Positions 1 through 8,729 of a DNA stretch of 40,578 bases are shown here, in pieces. Below the pieces are notes generated by a model. The model was not told where the DNA came from and searched no databases. It was given only the letters and a program-made list of their open reading frames with translations. The stretch covers positions 1-40,578 of the forward strand of contig NZ_NFIH01000025.1 of the NCBI RefSeq assembly GCF_002161675.1. Reading direction: 5' to 3'. The DNA comes from Pseudoflavonifractor sp. An44. GTDB taxonomy: Bacteria; Bacillota; Clostridia; Oscillospirales; Oscillospiraceae. Each line of letters starts with the position of its first letter. The stretch's first letter is position 1. The position numbers and the translations under genes were made by a program.

Positions 1-119
1 CGCTCCACCTACTGTTTAGATTTTAAACATAAATTCGATTTTTGCCCGCTTTTAGGGGGCTTGGGTTTGTGCGCCCTTTTTCGGAATGGTACTTAGACTA
101 CAATGTTTCAACCTTATCC
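1..119. repeat. Left copy of 119-bp terminal inverted repeat
   Basis: The first 119 bases are the exact reverse complement of 40460-40578, and identity stops abruptly at 120 (T here, A at the other end). No reading frame of useful length is seen in it. It contains short internal dyads such as GTTTA-N5-TAAAC. It could be the end of a mobile element present twice in inverted orientation, or a k-mer overlap left by the assembler at an unresolved repeat. No transposase is visible. Confidence 0.95.
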
Positions 120-300
120 TTTCAGATCAGCTTATTTATAATACCTCTCCCAGCCAAAGCAAAGCCTGCGAGGGAGAAATAGCTTATGAATGCACTTTAC
201 TTAACAAAATAATTGCTGTGGGGTATAACAACGAACGCTATTTATTAAACGCATAAAACAAATCGTGTAATTTCTTTATTGGTCCATTGTGCCGACCTTC
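120..300. other. Intergenic stretch downstream of the polysaccharide operon
   Basis: These 181 bases are AT-rich and separate the left repeat from the stop codon of the last polysaccharide gene. I see no gene, no convincing terminator and no alcohol dehydrogenase homology, in contrast to the flank of the right repeat copy. A weak CTCCC/GGGAG pairing near 146-175 has no T-tract. Confidence 0.5.
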
Positions 301-1275
301 CTATAATTCAATCACTTTGTTTTCAAGTCCTTCTTCCGAAGCGATAATTTCCTTATTTTCTGAATACGGACAGCCATACACAATCTTGATAAAATGTAGT
401 CCGGCTTCCCCCAATACCTTCAAGGCTTCAATTTTATAATACTCATTTTTTACGGTATATCCTACGAAAGAAGCCCCTCTGTTTTGCAAGGTCGTAAGCT
501 TCATCTTATTTTTCTCAGTTAGAACGCCTTCCGTACCTAGTATGTGATCTAGATCTATAAAGTACAGCGTATAATCTCGCTGCATATCTTTCCAAAGACG
601 TTCGTCTCCCCAATTCTCGTACGCCAAGGAAGGTACGTAATGGAATACTCGCCCTGAGTAACCAATCAGATAAGAAATCACATGACTAACATACAACTTA
701 GTAATCGGATAGCTTGCATCATTCAAATGTTCATACGCCTTTATAAAATCCTCAGCCTTATTAAATCCATATAAACCCAAGCAAATTATATCAGACCTTA
801 CCTGTTTTTCAATAATATCCAATAGATTTCCTTGCTCATTTACAATCAAGAAACTCTTGTTCCTTAAATTGTGGATATCTCGTTCCCATTTATTCAAATC
901 AAGTCCGGCAACAAAATTTCCTTGTGGAACCTGCTCTGTCCTTAGATAATTGTCGGCATCTTTCACAACAACCGCCCCTGTGATATTGGTTCTTCTTAAT
1001 GCTTCATACACTGTTTCCGCTGGTCCACATGTCATCTCATCAAGAATAACTACTTCAATGGGGTATTTTACTACTTCACGACAGATGATTGACTTTGAAT
1101 GAAACTTTTTTTCATCCTCAGCCAGCAAAACAACCAAAACCTTTTTATACTGGTCGGTATATACACCCTCAATACTGCGTTCAATCAACAATTTCCCGTT
1201 CGGGTGACGGTTTAAATACTGTGGAATTCCATTGGCCAACTTCCGTCCCATGCAGGGTACGATCAGTGTACTCAT
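301..1275 (-). CDS. Nucleotidyltransferase-like protein with HAD-like C-terminal domain
   Basis: This 324-aa protein is the last gene of the polysaccharide operon. The N-terminal ~200 residues look like a divergent NTP-transferase fold: LIVPCMGRKLANG stands where the glycine-rich nucleotide loop is expected, with conserved-looking KDADN near residue 105. The last ~90 residues look HAD-like: FIDLDHIL around residue 240 resembles motif I (DxD), and a VGYT segment follows. The start ATG at 1275 overlaps the upstream gene by ATGA and has GGGGAGGAA in front. I infer a role in activating or remodelling a small substituent for the polysaccharide, because it follows a kinase and another nucleotidyltransferase. 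Substrate unknown, and the HAD assignment is tentative. Confidence 0.65.
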   Translation of the reverse strand: MSTLIVPCMGRKLANGIPQYLNRHPNGKLLIERSIEGVYTDQYKKVLVVLLAEDEKKFHSKSIICREVVKYPIEVVILDEMTCGPAETVYEALRRTNITGAVVVKDADNYLRTEQVPQGNFVAGLDLNKWERDIHNLRNKSFLIVNEQGNLLDIIEKQVRSDIICLGLYGFNKAEDFIKAYEHLNDASYPITKLYVSHVISYLIGYSGRVFHYVPSLAYENWGDERLWKDMQRDYTLYFIDLDHILGTEGVLTEKNKMKLTTLQNRGASFVGYTVKNEYYKIEALKVLGEAGLHFIKIVYGCPYSENKEIIASEEGLENKVIEL

Positions 1276-2165
1276 AATGATTCCTCCCCTGCCCCTTTTT
1301 CTAACTGAATTATCTTATCAATCACACGCCTTGTATTCTCATTCAAAAAATTATATGTAAATTCGTCCTTTGTATAAGGATAAATCCTTATCAGTTTTTG
1401 TAACAACGAATAATATACATCAACTACATATGCAGGATTTACCTTTTTTATTTCATCAATTAACAAATCCCGGAAAACAATCAAGCGGAGCACCGTATTC
1501 ATGCTAACGGTTTCTTGAAAACGATAAGACCACATTACCTGAACATCTTGCAGCAATGTCCCAATATCTAGAACCCATGAGTCATAAAATGAATCCAGAA
1601 AATCAATGAAATAGAGCTTGTCATTTTTGACAATGATGTTCTCCAAAGTCATATCGCCATGACACTGAGAATAATTCAGTTTACTCCAATCATGTGCTTC
1701 CAGTAAAGCCAAGGACTGATCAATTACAGGATTATGGTGGACAGATAAAGTCTTTTTCAGACCCGACAGCTTTTTTGCAAATATTTGTGACACATCATAT
1801 TTGCACTCCGGAGTAGATGCAATGGCTTTGGTGGGTATTATGCTACTAACCAATGACTCGACAAGTCCTTTCACTTTCCCTATTTCCATCGTTTTGATGT
1901 ATTCGGCAAGTGTAATCCCCTGGACATATTCCATATCAAAAAAGTACAAGCCTTCTTCCGTATACCCCTGATTCAAAACGGCCGGGACTTTAACCGGCTC
2001 TCCATGGAAAGAGGCTTGCTTTTCACTTTGAGCTTTTAACCTCTCGTTATAATTCTCATCCTTTGAAATCTTACGAACAAAGGACTTTCCATCATCATCT
2101 TCCATCAAATAAATTTGACATCCAGAATGACCACCTAAATTATAGCTGTTCACCTTATCTCTCAC
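1272..2165 (-). CDS. Phosphotransferase of the APH/choline kinase superfamily
   Basis: This 297-aa cytoplasmic protein has the family's catalytic signature CHGDMTLENIIV (HGDxxxxN) near residue 188 and the metal-binding FIDFLD about 20 residues later. These kinases phosphorylate small hydroxylated molecules such as choline, aminoglycosides or sugars. Its place between two nucleotidyltransferases in a polysaccharide operon suggests that it phosphorylates a substituent before nucleotide activation, rather than giving antibiotic resistance. It overlaps the next gene by 4 bp. The start is uncertain: GTG at 2165 is used here, but GTG at 2153 is possible because GGGAG lies a little upstream of it. 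The substrate cannot be read from the sequence. Confidence 0.75.
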   Translation of the reverse strand: MRDKVNSYNLGGHSGCQIYLMEDDDGKSFVRKISKDENYNERLKAQSEKQASFHGEPVKVPAVLNQGYTEEGLYFFDMEYVQGITLAEYIKTMEIGKVKGLVESLVSSIIPTKAIASTPECKYDVSQIFAKKLSGLKKTLSVHHNPVIDQSLALLEAHDWSKLNYSQCHGDMTLENIIVKNDKLYFIDFLDSFYDSWVLDIGTLLQDVQVMWSYRFQETVSMNTVLRLIVFRDLLIDEIKKVNPAYVVDVYYSLLQKLIRIYPYTKDEFTYNFLNENTRRVIDKIIQLEKGAGEESL

Positions 2166-2202
2166 TCCCGATTTTGCGGCATCCTGTATACGCGCCCCTT
2201 GC

Positions 2203-2949
2203 TCACTCTAATACTGTAAAATACTCTGAATCCTGAGCCTTCTCATATTCCGCCGGGGTACCAAACGGAACATGAAAATCCACTGTATGATTTTGCACGT
2301 CAAGTCCTTTTTGGCACATCACATTATAGATACCACTCACAAAATATTCACTATAATTGCAGTTTTTCAGATACATTTCCGCCATATCACGGAACAATTG
2401 AGCGTTACGAATCATATACGCACCACAAATTGCATGATTGCTGACAACCTTTTTTTCTACTGTACCTATGATTCGATCATTCTCATATTGAATGTAGCTA
2501 AATTGCGGCTGATCAGAATCAAACGATAACAATGCTCCATCGTAGTCCCACGTACCAGAATTCATATCACGAGCAAAAGAACTACAAGAGAACATATGAT
2601 CGCAATCATTAAATAGGATTGGTTTATCATCTGATACGTTTTTTAGCCCACTAAGGCAAGTCATCACCGGTCCAGATTTAACCTCTTCAAAATCCACTGC
2701 CTCAATTTTTGCATCAGGAAAATAACGTAAAATCACTTTATCAATATCAAAATCTGCAATGTGCTGTTTTAATACAACAAAAGTAATGTCTTCCAACTCT
2801 ACGTATTTTTCAATAGAACGCGTTGCCCAGTACAAAAAAGGCTTCCCGTTGATTTCAATTAATGGCTTCGGCATTACGAAGCCATTCTTAAAAAAACGAG
2901 AACCTGCCCCTCCCATCGGCATAATTAAATGAAGTTTTTTCTCTCCCAT
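2203..2949 (-). CDS. Sugar-phosphate or small-molecule nucleotidyltransferase
   Basis: The 248-aa protein begins with a classic NTP-transferase signature: MPMGGAGSRF (nucleotide loop) followed by PKPLIEINGKPFLYWA, the conserved PKP-L motif. NDCDHMF near residue 135 is the likely metal-binding Asp region. The family joins a sugar-phosphate or similar phosphate to an NTP, releasing pyrophosphate. I chose the ATG at 2949 because AGAGG sits just upstream; a TTG at 2970 would add seven residues overlapping the previous gene. It lies 37 bp before the APH-like kinase gene, and the pair plausibly makes an activated donor for decorating the polysaccharide. Donor identity unknown. Confidence 0.75.
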   Translation of the reverse strand: MGEKKLHLIMPMGGAGSRFFKNGFVMPKPLIEINGKPFLYWATRSIEKYVELEDITFVVLKQHIADFDIDKVILRYFPDAKIEAVDFEEVKSGPVMTCLSGLKNVSDDKPILFNDCDHMFSCSSFARDMNSGTWDYDGALLSFDSDQPQFSYIQYENDRIIGTVEKKVVSNHAICGAYMIRNAQLFRDMAEMYLKNCNYSEYFVSGIYNVMCQKGLDVQNHTVDFHVPFGTPAEYEKAQDSEYFTVLE

Positions 2950-2950
2950 A

Positions 2951-4183
2951 TTACTTTCCTCTCTGCTCAAGCCAAAGTTTTTGTTGCTCTTCCAATTTTT
3001 CTATTAGCTGTTGCGCTACTGCATCTCCATTAAAATGCGTTCTAACGTACTCACAACCTGTACGAGCTATTTTTTCAAGTTCAGTCTGATGGTCATCCAT
3101 TTGGTAATATTCGATTACCCGCTTCAAGTCCTCCTTAGTTCCATCATATGTTATGTAGTGGATACCAGGAATGAGTCCCCAATCTCGATAAGCTGGCATA
3201 TCCTGTCCAATATATGCACAGCCGCATGCCATTCCCTCTACAAAGCCAATTCCGGGTATTCCCAGAATTTCTTCCCCGACAATACACATCTTGTAGTTGT
3301 TAAATGCTTCTACCATGTCAAAGGAGTAATACTTTTTCTGCTTTCCGACATGAGTTCTATTATATATTTTCTTATATAATTTAATAGGTAGAATATCTGT
3401 TTCGTTAACTTTTTTCCCAGCGTCATCTTCCAGGTAGTCACTACTTGTACAATACACTGTATCTTTGAAAAACTCTGGATTGTCCTTAATCTGTTTCCGG
3501 GTCGGCTGGTCACAAGGATCAATATAGGTTTCCACAAATTCTTTGTGATGCTTATAAGTGATAGTACCTGTTGCAAACGCCATATTCTTTCTTTGGCCAA
3601 ACGGCACTCTATTCTGAAAGCGTTCAGCGAACACAAATGGATGGGTTATCCAGGGTTTATCCACATGGTAATAGCGGCGATACAGTTCACAGTTGGTTTC
3701 CAAATTTACCTCACCAAATAGGCAACTTACATCAGCTCTTCTAATTACGTCACTTTCGCCTTCTATGCCATGAAAATGGAGCATACTCAAAGCTTTGAAG
3801 GCATGAACACCATCCATACCCCTATAATTATCCGAACAAACGTTATATAGAACTACCATATCATCCGGTTTTATCTCTGAAGCACTTTTTAATACAGTGA
3901 TTTTCTTCGAATCAATGCCGTTGACCTTCATTGTCTTTCTATTTTCAGCAAAACGAAACATGTTCAGAAATTTCATCAATCCTATGCTGTCGTTTCGTAG
4001 CCACGAAAAACCACGATCATTAATATAATTGCACACCTCATACTCCGGGTGGTCCAACAGATATTTCAACAAGTACCCATGCTTGATTGCTGCAGAATAT
4101 TTAAACAAATATACAGCTGCACTTTTCACAAGCATCCAGTCGGAATGAAGATTAACAAAAACAATCCGTTTTCTTTTGTCCAT
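2951..4183 (-). CDS. Glycosyltransferase, GT4-like (GT-B fold)
   Basis: This 410-aa protein lacks signal peptide or clear membrane helices and should act at the cytoplasmic face. Its C-terminal half has the GT-B donor-site layout: GFVEGMACGCAYIGQDMPAYRDWG around residue 320, with a conserved-looking Glu and small-residue loop, followed by a helix ending in HFNGD and a terminal amphipathic stretch. The N-terminal half is unusual and aromatic-rich. The start ATG overlaps the stop of the upstream gene (TAATG). It is AT-rich like its neighbours. It probably adds one sugar to the lipid-linked repeat unit; donor and linkage cannot be inferred. Confidence 0.65.
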   Translation of the reverse strand: MDKRKRIVFVNLHSDWMLVKSAAVYLFKYSAAIKHGYLLKYLLDHPEYEVCNYINDRGFSWLRNDSIGLMKFLNMFRFAENRKTMKVNGIDSKKITVLKSASEIKPDDMVVLYNVCSDNYRGMDGVHAFKALSMLHFHGIEGESDVIRRADVSCLFGEVNLETNCELYRRYYHVDKPWITHPFVFAERFQNRVPFGQRKNMAFATGTITYKHHKEFVETYIDPCDQPTRKQIKDNPEFFKDTVYCTSSDYLEDDAGKKVNETDILPIKLYKKIYNRTHVGKQKKYYSFDMVEAFNNYKMCIVGEEILGIPGIGFVEGMACGCAYIGQDMPAYRDWGLIPGIHYITYDGTKEDLKRVIEYYQMDDHQTELEKIARTGCEYVRTHFNGDAVAQQLIEKLEEQQKLWLEQRGK

Positions 4184-5301
4184 TAGTTTAGTACCTCTTC
4201 CATCTCTTTGATCATTGTCTCGATTTCATAGGCTTTTAACTTTTTTTCATCTAAGCTGAGCGAAATTTTCTTATCCAGTATATTGTTTATTTGCATCGCC
4301 CAGTGTTCCGCACCTGTATCAAGTGAAAGTGGCATGCAAAGCCCACAATTCACTTCGTCGGGAATTACATCAGATATAATACACGGCAGCCCGGCCGCTT
4401 GTGCCTCAACTAGCACAATACCCAGTCCTTCGAACCTGCTTGGGAACAAAAAAACGTCTGAACTAGATAACACTTCAGGAATATCGTTCCTTGCGCCAAG
4501 CATTTTTACTCGCTTTTCCAAATCATATTCAGAAATCTGTTCACGTATGGCAGCTTCATCTTCACCTTTGCCACACCACACCAAATCCACATCGCTTCTC
4601 ATCTTTGACAGTTCAAAAAAAACATCCAGGAGAAATTCTGGATTTTTCTGAAATGAAATGCGACCAACCGTACAAATATGATAGGAATTATTTAGTCCCA
4701 TCATTTTCTTTCTTTGTTCTTTATCGTCTTTCTCTCGATAAAGCCCTACATCAATCCCATTATGAATAATTTTTGCACGTTGATCTTTTCTCCACTTATT
4801 TAAAAACAGAAAATCCATTGCCCGCTGAGAGCAGCCACACCTGCGATTTGAAAACGTCCAACATAGCCAACGCATTACGCCTTGATATAATCTGATTGCC
4901 AAGGTCCTTCCTTGACTCAATTCTCTATCCTGTTGAGAGTTATGGGAATGGCACTCCCGCACAGGAACTCTGGCCAGCCATGACACCAGCATCTGTGGCC
5001 CGTTAAAGAGATCAACATTACTCTGAAAGGCATCGTACTTTCCTCTCTTTAATTCTGCGTATAGAAGCTTTAAATGTTTAAGCTTTGACACAACCCCACG
5101 CAAATGACAGGTTTTCAAGATTCGAACACCTGTCCCCGATAACTCTCCTTCTCTTGGCAAGTGTTCGTCTTCATCAACGGACAATATAACTGTCACATGG
5201 TATCCGTCCTCGACCAGACCTCTGCAAAGGTTAATCACAAATGTATCTGTTCCACCATAGGTCATACTATTTTGCAAAATACATACTTTCTTCATGTTCA
5301 T
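4183..5301 (-). CDS. Glycosyltransferase family 4
   Basis: A 372-aa GT-B glycosyltransferase. The N-terminus has the acceptor-side signature SMTYGGTDTFVINL, where GGT/GGA-type loops are typical of the family. The donor site is seen in IHNGID near residue 180, VGRISFQKNPEF near 212, and FPSRFEGLGIVLVEAQAAGLP around residue 290, whose EX7E-like Glu pair is the family hallmark. The protein is soluble or membrane-associated and should act on undecaprenyl-linked intermediates. Its start overlaps the preceding polymerase gene by 4 bp (ATGA), showing translational coupling in the polysaccharide operon. Confidence 0.88.
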   Translation of the reverse strand: MNMKKVCILQNSMTYGGTDTFVINLCRGLVEDGYHVTVILSVDEDEHLPREGELSGTGVRILKTCHLRGVVSKLKHLKLLYAELKRGKYDAFQSNVDLFNGPQMLVSWLARVPVRECHSHNSQQDRELSQGRTLAIRLYQGVMRWLCWTFSNRRCGCSQRAMDFLFLNKWRKDQRAKIIHNGIDVGLYREKDDKEQRKKMMGLNNSYHICTVGRISFQKNPEFLLDVFFELSKMRSDVDLVWCGKGEDEAAIREQISEYDLEKRVKMLGARNDIPEVLSSSDVFLFPSRFEGLGIVLVEAQAAGLPCIISDVIPDEVNCGLCMPLSLDTGAEHWAMQINNILDKKISLSLDEKKLKAYEIETMIKEMEEVLN

Positions 5302-6404
5302 GCTAATTCTCCGAATACAAAAGCATATGGAATAGGAGCCATGCTATCCACCGCTCCACTATTCTGCATCATACAATATAAAACAATGTAAACTCCCACT
5401 AGCATCACAACTAACTTCCTGCTGCGCTTAGTAAAAATAAAAACCAGCTGAGGCAATAACATAATCTGAACTACATCAAAATAATAGGCAATTCGTTTTA
5501 CAAATGCATTCTGAAAGCCTAGCAACATAAAAATAACCGCAATAGCATAGAGAACGATCAGCATCTCATTTCTAGCGTCTAATTTAACAAGTTTGCGTCG
5601 AAATACCAGAAAGATAAGCAACCAAAATAAAGTCAAATAAAACATGTAGTTATTGGTTCTAACAACGGAGGTAGCATACTCCTCAAATCTCTCCCCACCA
5701 AAGGTGGAAATAATCTCTGCAAAAAAGGTAAGAAATAAAAACGCTCCACCTATTGCACAAAATTGCTTCCACCCTGCTGATTTTCCTCTATGATCCCAGC
5801 AAAAGTATACGGGTAAGAATAGGAGGGCGCTGGAGTGAAACAAGAAAGCAATCACTACAAACAGCAGAAATTTAACGGGCTTTCGATGGAACACATAACT
5901 TAATGAGTATAAGCAAAAACTAATGGCAATTCCTTGCTTTATTGCGCTAAGTCCTGTGAAAAACAATGAGAATCCCGTTACGAAAATCGCTAGTGGAATG
6001 AAATATTCTCGTGTGTCCCATTCTTTCTTTAAATAAAGAAAAGCAGGCACAAAACAAAGAGCACTAGTAATCCCAAAGAACAGAAATTGGGAATTTAGAT
6101 TCTTAGTAATAATCAACACAAGATTTAATCCTATTGAGTCACCGAACTGATATTCACTGAGCATCTCAAATAAGGATAAGCTTGGATCAAACAATTCATA
6201 TCCCCACGCATAGCTTCCATAATCCCATCCAACATTATAGCGGAATCCTGAAATCAGAAACGGAAGTACGGAGGCTAAAACAATTTGAAGCGTACGATTT
6301 CTTATCTTAGCTCTTAACACACATGCAGATACTATAAATACAAATACATAAAGTGCAACACTTCCTAAATAAGACAATGATACAACCAATGTTCTCCTCC
6401 TCAT
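5298..6404 (-). CDS. EpsG-like polysaccharide polymerase (Wzy function)
   Basis: This ~368-aa integral membrane protein has about ten hydrophobic helices. It carries EpsG-family features: FRYNVGWDYGSYAWGYE near residue 55, AIKQGIAISFCLYS near 160 and AFLFHSSALLFLPVY near 185. EpsG proteins polymerise lipid-linked repeat units on the outer face of the membrane. The start is ambiguous: ATG at 6404 has no ribosome site, while AGGAGGAG just inside the frame could serve a TTG at 6389. It sits in the middle of the polysaccharide operon, as is usual for the polymerase gene, and is the only polymerase candidate in the window. Confidence 0.8.
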   Translation of the reverse strand: MRRRTLVVSLSYLGSVALYVFVFIVSACVLRAKIRNRTLQIVLASVLPFLISGFRYNVGWDYGSYAWGYELFDPSLSLFEMLSEYQFGDSIGLNLVLIITKNLNSQFLFFGITSALCFVPAFLYLKKEWDTREYFIPLAIFVTGFSLFFTGLSAIKQGIAISFCLYSLSYVFHRKPVKFLLFVVIAFLFHSSALLFLPVYFCWDHRGKSAGWKQFCAIGGAFLFLTFFAEIISTFGGERFEEYATSVVRTNNYMFYLTLFWLLIFLVFRRKLVKLDARNEMLIVLYAIAVIFMLLGFQNAFVKRIAYYFDVVQIMLLPQLVFIFTKRSRKLVVMLVGVYIVLYCMMQNSGAVDSMAPIPYAFVFGELA

Positions 6405-6417
6405 TCCAAGTGGGCAT

Positions 6418-6969
6418 TTACGTTTTAGACCTAATCAATCGTACAGGAACGCCTCCATATAATCCAGATTCTGTAATATCCTTATTTACCAAAGACATGC
6501 TACTAACCTGTACATGGTCACAAACTGAAATTCTACCAATCGCATTTGCTCCCACTCCAAAAGACACCTTATCTCCGATTATCGGGGCCCCCAATGCATC
6601 TGAGGCGCTTCCTTTATTTCCTATACAGTTATTCCCATAGAGTTCGCAGTCGTTTCCTATAATCGCACCTGCGTTAATTACAATATTATTATGATATATT
6701 CTTATTCTTCTTCCAAATTCATGTGGTCCCAACTCAATTCCTAGTTTTTCACCAAGAACATTTTTCTTTCTGGAGTAATATAGGAACCGTATTTTATTTA
6801 TCAAAGAGTTTCTATGCAAAAAATAGTAACCTGCTTTACGTGCAGCTATTATGTATTTTCCTCTCTGATATAGTGGATTGTGGGTTATCGCTCTATATAC
6901 CCTTTTAGCTCCTCCACCATAGTAGTATTCTTTATCTTCAGTAATAATTTCTTTTAAATCTTGATTCAT
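6418..6969 (-). CDS. Serine-acetyltransferase-like hexapeptide acyltransferase
   Basis: The 183-aa protein shows left-handed beta-helix hexapeptide repeats between residues ~85 and 165 (for example NIVINAGAIIGNDCELYGN and GAPIIGDKVSFGVGANAIG), ending in GGVPVRLIR, the usual GxPA-like cap. The family transfers acetyl from acetyl-CoA to serine or, in polysaccharide operons, to a sugar hydroxyl or amine. I infer sugar O-acetylation because there are no cysteine-synthesis genes nearby. It overlaps the upstream glycosyltransferase gene by 4 bp and has AGGAAG before its ATG. Confidence 0.82.
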   Translation of the reverse strand: MNQDLKEIITEDKEYYYGGGAKRVYRAITHNPLYQRGKYIIAARKAGYYFLHRNSLINKIRFLYYSRKKNVLGEKLGIELGPHEFGRRIRIYHNNIVINAGAIIGNDCELYGNNCIGNKGSASDALGAPIIGDKVSFGVGANAIGRISVCDHVQVSSMSLVNKDITESGLYGGVPVRLIRSKT

Positions 6970-7793
6970 CTTTTCTTCCTATTATCTAAATGAGTATGAT
7001 ACATGTGCATCAGCCTCTTTGGAATCAGCGTAACTACAATCGGCTTAAATGCATACAGATAGTAGTGCAATGGATAGTGCAGCGTTTTATATCCCGTCAG
7101 GCAGACTTTTGTTGTGCCGATCGCCGCTTCCATTGTTCGCTTTTTAAAGTCAGCAGCATTTTCTCTGTATCGATACAGTGGTTCTTGAATATTCCAAACA
7201 GTAAAACCTTCTCGAAAAAAACGAAACCACATGTCGATGTCTTCTGCCCGCTGCGTTTCTGGTGCAGACCGATAGCCATTTAATTGATCATAAGCTTCTT
7301 TTCGCATCATAATCGTCGGATGGGCACACGGTGCACCATGTATTAGGCATGTATGCTGGGGGTTATCGCTGAACACACGCACATACTCAGAACCGTGATC
7401 GTCAAATACCACTACACTGGAACCAACACAGGTAATTCCAGGATGCTCATTCAAAAACGCAACTTCTCGTTCTAATCTTTCGGGCAGATTTTCATCATCC
7501 GCATCCATCCTGGCAACATATTCACCGGTTGCCGCCGAAAGGCAATGATTCAAAGTGGCAGCCAACTTTTGGTTTTCCTTGTTTTTCAGCAAGATTATTT
7601 TTTCAGGATATTTCCGCTGGTAGTTCCTTGCAACTTCGTAGGAATTATCTGTCGACCCATCATCACATATAATCAGTTCCCAATTGGTATACGTTTGTGT
7701 CAAGACAGATTCAATTGCCGTATCCAATGTTTTGGCGCAGTTGTAAATGCCCATAATAATAGAAACCTTTTTTTCTCTCAAATTCCTCACCAC
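6966..7793 (-). CDS. Glycosyltransferase family 2
   Basis: A 275-aa GT-A enzyme. The N-terminal signature KVSIIMGIYNCAKTLDTAIE, then LIICDDGSTDNS near residue 42, and the metal-binding YVARMDADDENLP near residue 95 define the family; a later R-AED-DMW segment holds the likely catalytic Asp. It has no transmembrane tail, so it is a cytosolic-face enzyme adding one sugar during repeat-unit assembly. The start is uncertain: GTG at 7793 lies 3 bp after the upstream stop, and a TTG at 7781 has a closer GAGG ribosome site. Donor and linkage are unknown. Confidence 0.88.
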   Translation of the reverse strand: MVRNLREKKVSIIMGIYNCAKTLDTAIESVLTQTYTNWELIICDDGSTDNSYEVARNYQRKYPEKIILLKNKENQKLAATLNHCLSAATGEYVARMDADDENLPERLEREVAFLNEHPGITCVGSSVVVFDDHGSEYVRVFSDNPQHTCLIHGAPCAHPTIMMRKEAYDQLNGYRSAPETQRAEDIDMWFRFFREGFTVWNIQEPLYRYRENAADFKKRTMEAAIGTTKVCLTGYKTLHYPLHYYLYAFKPIVVTLIPKRLMHMYHTHLDNRKKR

Positions 7794-7796
7794 TTT

Positions 7797-8729
7797 TCAT
7801 TTCTTGATATGTATTTTAATGTATTTATTATAAATGCTATCCGTGTTCTCAATTAACTCTGTTTTGTAGGTTAATTTGTGAACCATAGTTTCTGTAGTAA
7901 ATTTCTGATATTTCGCATCATCTAATATATTATTCAAATTGTTTTGCAAAAAATAGATATCTCCATTAATCTTTTCAACAGAATCAATGCACGCTTTAAT
8001 AGATTCGTTACTGCAATATGCTAAGTCAATCAAGTAATCAATCAGGAAATACCCGATTAGCATATCATGCTTTTCCCAATACTGATTAAAGGCAATCGTT
8101 AAAAAGTGGTATAGATACGGATTCTCCCCTCCCATAAAAAAGCCTGTCCACTTGCCTTCTGATATTCTTTTTGTATCAAAATCACCTTTTAATGTAAAAA
8201 ATCGTCTGTCTTTAAAGACATCCCCAGTAAGGAAAATAGTTGCATCAATCCATCTTCCACCGTAGGAGTTCAATAAATTCATCCTTAGTATATCTGAAAA
8301 ATGAGTCAATGACATGCGTCCATCATTTAACTTCTGCTGGATTGATCGTGTGGGAACGTAGTAGTTACTAATATTGTCCTTATCCAGAATAACAACATCA
8401 TAATCCTTACAATTCTCTTTGATGGATGCAATGCATGCTTTCACAATGTCAGGAGCGCACTCTATTCCCTGATACCAAAAAACCCAAATCGCATTTGATT
8501 TGTGCACAATATCTTTTGAATGTTCGGTTGCAATAACCTCCTGCATAATATCGTGTGTGCAAATATCGTTTTCCAGATACTTTTTCACTTTTTTCCGTTT
8601 CCAAAGCTCCACAAAATACTGAACATTCCACATCTTGAATATACCAAATATACTCACTAATCCAGATAAGATAAATAACACCAACCCAAATTCCTGAATA
8701 TATTTCAAGTTTTTTTTAACCAGGCTCAT
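7797..8729 (-). CDS. Capsular polysaccharide synthesis (Caps_synth) glycosyltransferase
   Basis: This 310-aa protein has one N-terminal membrane helix (residues ~14-32) and then a Caps_synth/GT32-like catalytic region. IWVFWYQGIECAPDIV near residue 81 matches the family's WxxWxQG element, and MNLLNSYGGRWIDATIF near residue 150 takes the place of the DxD-bearing region of GT32 enzymes. The protein is probably membrane-anchored with its catalytic domain in the cytoplasm, transferring a sugar in capsule assembly. It overlaps the upstream gene by ATGA. Base composition is strongly AT-rich compared with genes at the other end of the window. Confidence 0.8.
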   Translation of the reverse strand: MSLVKKNLKYIQEFGLVLFILSGLVSIFGIFKMWNVQYFVELWKRKKVKKYLENDICTHDIMQEVIATEHSKDIVHKSNAIWVFWYQGIECAPDIVKACIASIKENCKDYDVVILDKDNISNYYVPTRSIQQKLNDGRMSLTHFSDILRMNLLNSYGGRWIDATIFLTGDVFKDRRFFTLKGDFDTKRISEGKWTGFFMGGENPYLYHFLTIAFNQYWEKHDMLIGYFLIDYLIDLAYCSNESIKACIDSVEKINGDIYFLQNNLNNILDDAKYQKFTTETMVHKLTYKTELIENTDSIYNKYIKIHIKK

